15,997 bases of DNA from the NCBI GenBank assembly GCA_958407085.1, contig CATYHY010000018.1, positions 1 to 15,997 of the forward strand. The letters run 5' to 3'. Shown here piece after piece: positions 14,878-15,997 of this stretch; position 1 is the stretch's first letter; every line of letters begins with the position of its first letter. The translations under genes were made by a program, and so were the position numbers. The notes below the pieces were generated by a model. It was not told the DNA's origin. It saw only the letters and a list, made by a program, of their open reading frames with translations, and did no database searches. Origin of the DNA: an uncultured Collinsella sp. (GTDB taxonomy: Bacteria; Actinomycetota; Coriobacteriia; Coriobacteriales; Coriobacteriaceae).

Positions 14878-15686
14878 GTGAGCGCCTGACCGACAACCCC
14901 TCGCTCTTTAGGCTTCGTGTTCGCTATGGCAAGCGCGATCGCCTTAAGTACCTGGGCCATCTCGAAGTAATCCATACCATTGAGCGCATCGTGCGCCGTG
15001 CGGGACTTCCCTATGCCGTCACGCAGGGCTTCTCTCCGCACATGCGCGTGGGCTTCTCTTCGGCGCTGCCGGTGGGTACGTCGTCGACCTGCGAGTGGTA
15101 TGACCTGTTTATGACCGAGTTCGTGGCGCTCGACGAGGCGTTTGGGCGCCTGGCTGCGGCGTCTCCGGCCGATCTGGCGCCCATCGAGGCGGCGTACATC
15201 GACGTGCGCACGCCGGCGTTGACGGCGCAGCTCACGCGCCTGTCGTATCGCATCGATCTGCACTTGGATCCCGAGGCGCCCGTAAGCGCCGACGAGGTGC
15301 GTCGTGCGATCGACACGCTGCGCGCGGGCCACGGCATCGACTACGCGCGCGGCAAAAAGAGCAAGCGCTTGGATTTGGATCACACGCTCGTGGGCTATGA
15401 GCTCACGGCGGGGGAGCGCCCGGACCATTTGGTGCTCATGCTCGACACCCATGCCGACAACGAGGGCTCCATGCGTCCGGAAATTTTGCTTTCTGCTGCT
15501 GATGTTTTGTTGCAGGGCTTGACCCCGGGCGTGGATGCACCTATTGTTTCCACCGGTATGCAAGACCTCGTGACCATCTGCTCCTACGATGTCGAGCGTC
15601 AGAATCAAGCATGCGAGGACGACGAGGGCCGACTCGTCAGCCCCATACCTGTGCGAACTTGTGGATTTGCTCCACATACTCGTTGA
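14874..15686 (+). CDS. DUF2344 / radical SAM-linked protein (TIGR03936-like)
   Basis: A 270-aa protein of the family found next to, or fused to, TIGR03960-type radical SAM proteins; its function is unknown. The diagnostic N-terminus is clear: LRVRYGKRDRLKYLGHLEVI, then RAGLPYAVTQGFSPHMRVGFSSALPVGTSS. The C-terminal third is less conserved and ends in CGFAPHTR. The ATG overlaps the radical SAM stop by four bases, so translation is probably coupled and the two products likely act together. No signal peptide or membrane helix is seen, so it is cytoplasmic. The end of the gene is dual-use: a small hairpin (TGTGGA 15660-15665, TCCACA 15671-15676) lies inside the last codons, and the -35 box of the next promoter overlaps the TGA stop. 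Confidence 0.92.
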   Translation: MSERLTDNPSLFRLRVRYGKRDRLKYLGHLEVIHTIERIVRRAGLPYAVTQGFSPHMRVGFSSALPVGTSSTCEWYDLFMTEFVALDEAFGRLAAASPADLAPIEAAYIDVRTPALTAQLTRLSYRIDLHLDPEAPVSADEVRRAIDTLRAGHGIDYARGKKSKRLDLDHTLVGYELTAGERPDHLVLMLDTHADNEGSMRPEILLSAADVLLQGLTPGVDAPIVSTGMQDLVTICSYDVERQNQACEDDEGRLVSPIPVRTCGFAPHTR

Positions 15687-15711
15687 CGGGGGTATTATCG
15701 CCTGCTACTAT
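15683..15711 (+). promoter_or_regulatory. Strong sigma-A-type promoter for rplU
   Basis: TTGACG (15683-15688) and TACTAT (15706-15711) are separated by 17 bases, and TGC before the -10 (15703-15705) makes it an extended -10. This is the best promoter in the window. The -35 shares bases with the TGA stop of the DUF2344 gene (15684-15686). The start should fall near 15718, giving a leader of about 36 bases, too short for a large structured L21 leader on this transcript. Confidence 0.75.
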
Positions 15712-15753
15712 ATTCGGCTGTTGCACTAACTGATGCATGAAGGGCAAGTAAAC

Positions 15754-15997
15754 ATGTACGCAATCGTTAACACGGGCGGCAAGCAGTACAAGGTCGCCAC
15801 CGACGATGTCATCACCGTCGAGAAGATCGAGGGCAATGAGGGCGACAAGGTCACCCTGCCGGTTATCTTCCTCAACGATGGTAAGAAGATCGTCACCGAT
15901 CCCGACAAGCTGGCCAAGGCCAAGGTTACCGCTCAGATCGTTGAGCAGTTCAAGGGCGAGAAGCAGCTGGTCTTCAAGTTCCACAAGCGTAAGCGCT
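15754..15997 (+). CDS. rplU: 50S ribosomal protein L21, cut by the window end
   Basis: A structural protein of the large ribosomal subunit that binds 23S rRNA. The 81 codons visible carry the L21 signature: MYAIVNTGGKQYKV at the N-terminus and a C-terminal-side KLVFKFHKRKR-like stretch (here QLVFKFHKRKR). The usual length is about 100-105 residues, so roughly 20 are missing beyond the window. The ATG at 15754 gives the conserved N-terminus; an in-frame ATG at 15733 would add seven residues not seen in the family. AAGGG (15740-15744) is the SD, 9 bases upstream. rpmA (L27) is expected next, outside the window. It has its own strong promoter but could also receive read-through from the operon before it. 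Confidence 0.97.
   Translation, partial: MYAIVNTGGKQYKVATDDVITVEKIEGNEGDKVTLPVIFLNDGKKIVTDPDKLAKAKVTAQIVEQFKGEKQLVFKFHKRKR

Noticed and set aside
1..15997. Mobile elements, CRISPR arrays, tRNA or rRNA genes, defence systems
   Set aside because: None seen: no transposase, integrase, regularly spaced repeats or tRNA-like cloverleaf noticed, and base use is even across the window.

Overview
The window looks like core chromosome of a high-GC, Gram-positive-type anaerobe of the Coriobacteriia. A Collinsella-like organism is my best guess, from codon use, frequent TTG starts with strong Shine-Dalgarno (SD) sequences, and the style of the proteins. That assignment is inference, since no marker here fixes the species. 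All genes lie on the + strand and are tightly packed. No gene-free stretch exceeds about 120 bases, and I see no tRNA, rRNA, CRISPR array, insertion sequence or prophage.

Left part (1-5965): a P1/P2-like HAD-IC P-type cation ATPase, then three genes that may belong together. These are a double zinc-ribbon membrane protein, a cytoplasmic cyclophilin-type peptidyl-prolyl isomerase with its own good promoter, and a TPR membrane protein starting 11 bases after the isomerase. The zinc-ribbon and TPR proteins share a plan: cytoplasmic N-terminal domain, basic juxtamembrane stretch, one membrane helix and an extracytoplasmic C-terminal domain.

Middle part (5966-12041): a 14-bp hairpin and a repeat-rich leader precede an elongasome operon, mreB-mreC-mreD-mrdA(PBP2)-rodA. 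MreB filaments, the MreC/MreD membrane adaptors, the RodA glycan polymerase and the PBP2 transpeptidase together build the side wall of rod-shaped cells. PBP2 carries an extra N-terminal membrane helix. It also has a Cys/Cys/His/Cys set whose spacing matches a zinc site described in Gram-negative PBP2.

Right part (12042-15997): the operon appears to continue into a DUF697-type protein with no visible GTPase P-loop, a B12-binding-type radical SAM protein and its DUF2344 partner. Gaps are 18 and 10 bases, then a 4-base overlap. A near-consensus promoter whose -35 box overlaps the DUF2344 stop codon then drives rplU (L21), which is cut by the window end. The order mre/rodA - radical SAM - DUF2344 - rplU resembles the order in many Firmicutes and Actinobacteria, but the RNase E/G gene often found before rplU is absent.

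The window is mostly ordinary housekeeping DNA. The points most worth a second look are the PBP2 metal-site variant, the two-helix PBP2 anchor and the DUF697 protein inside the elongasome operon.
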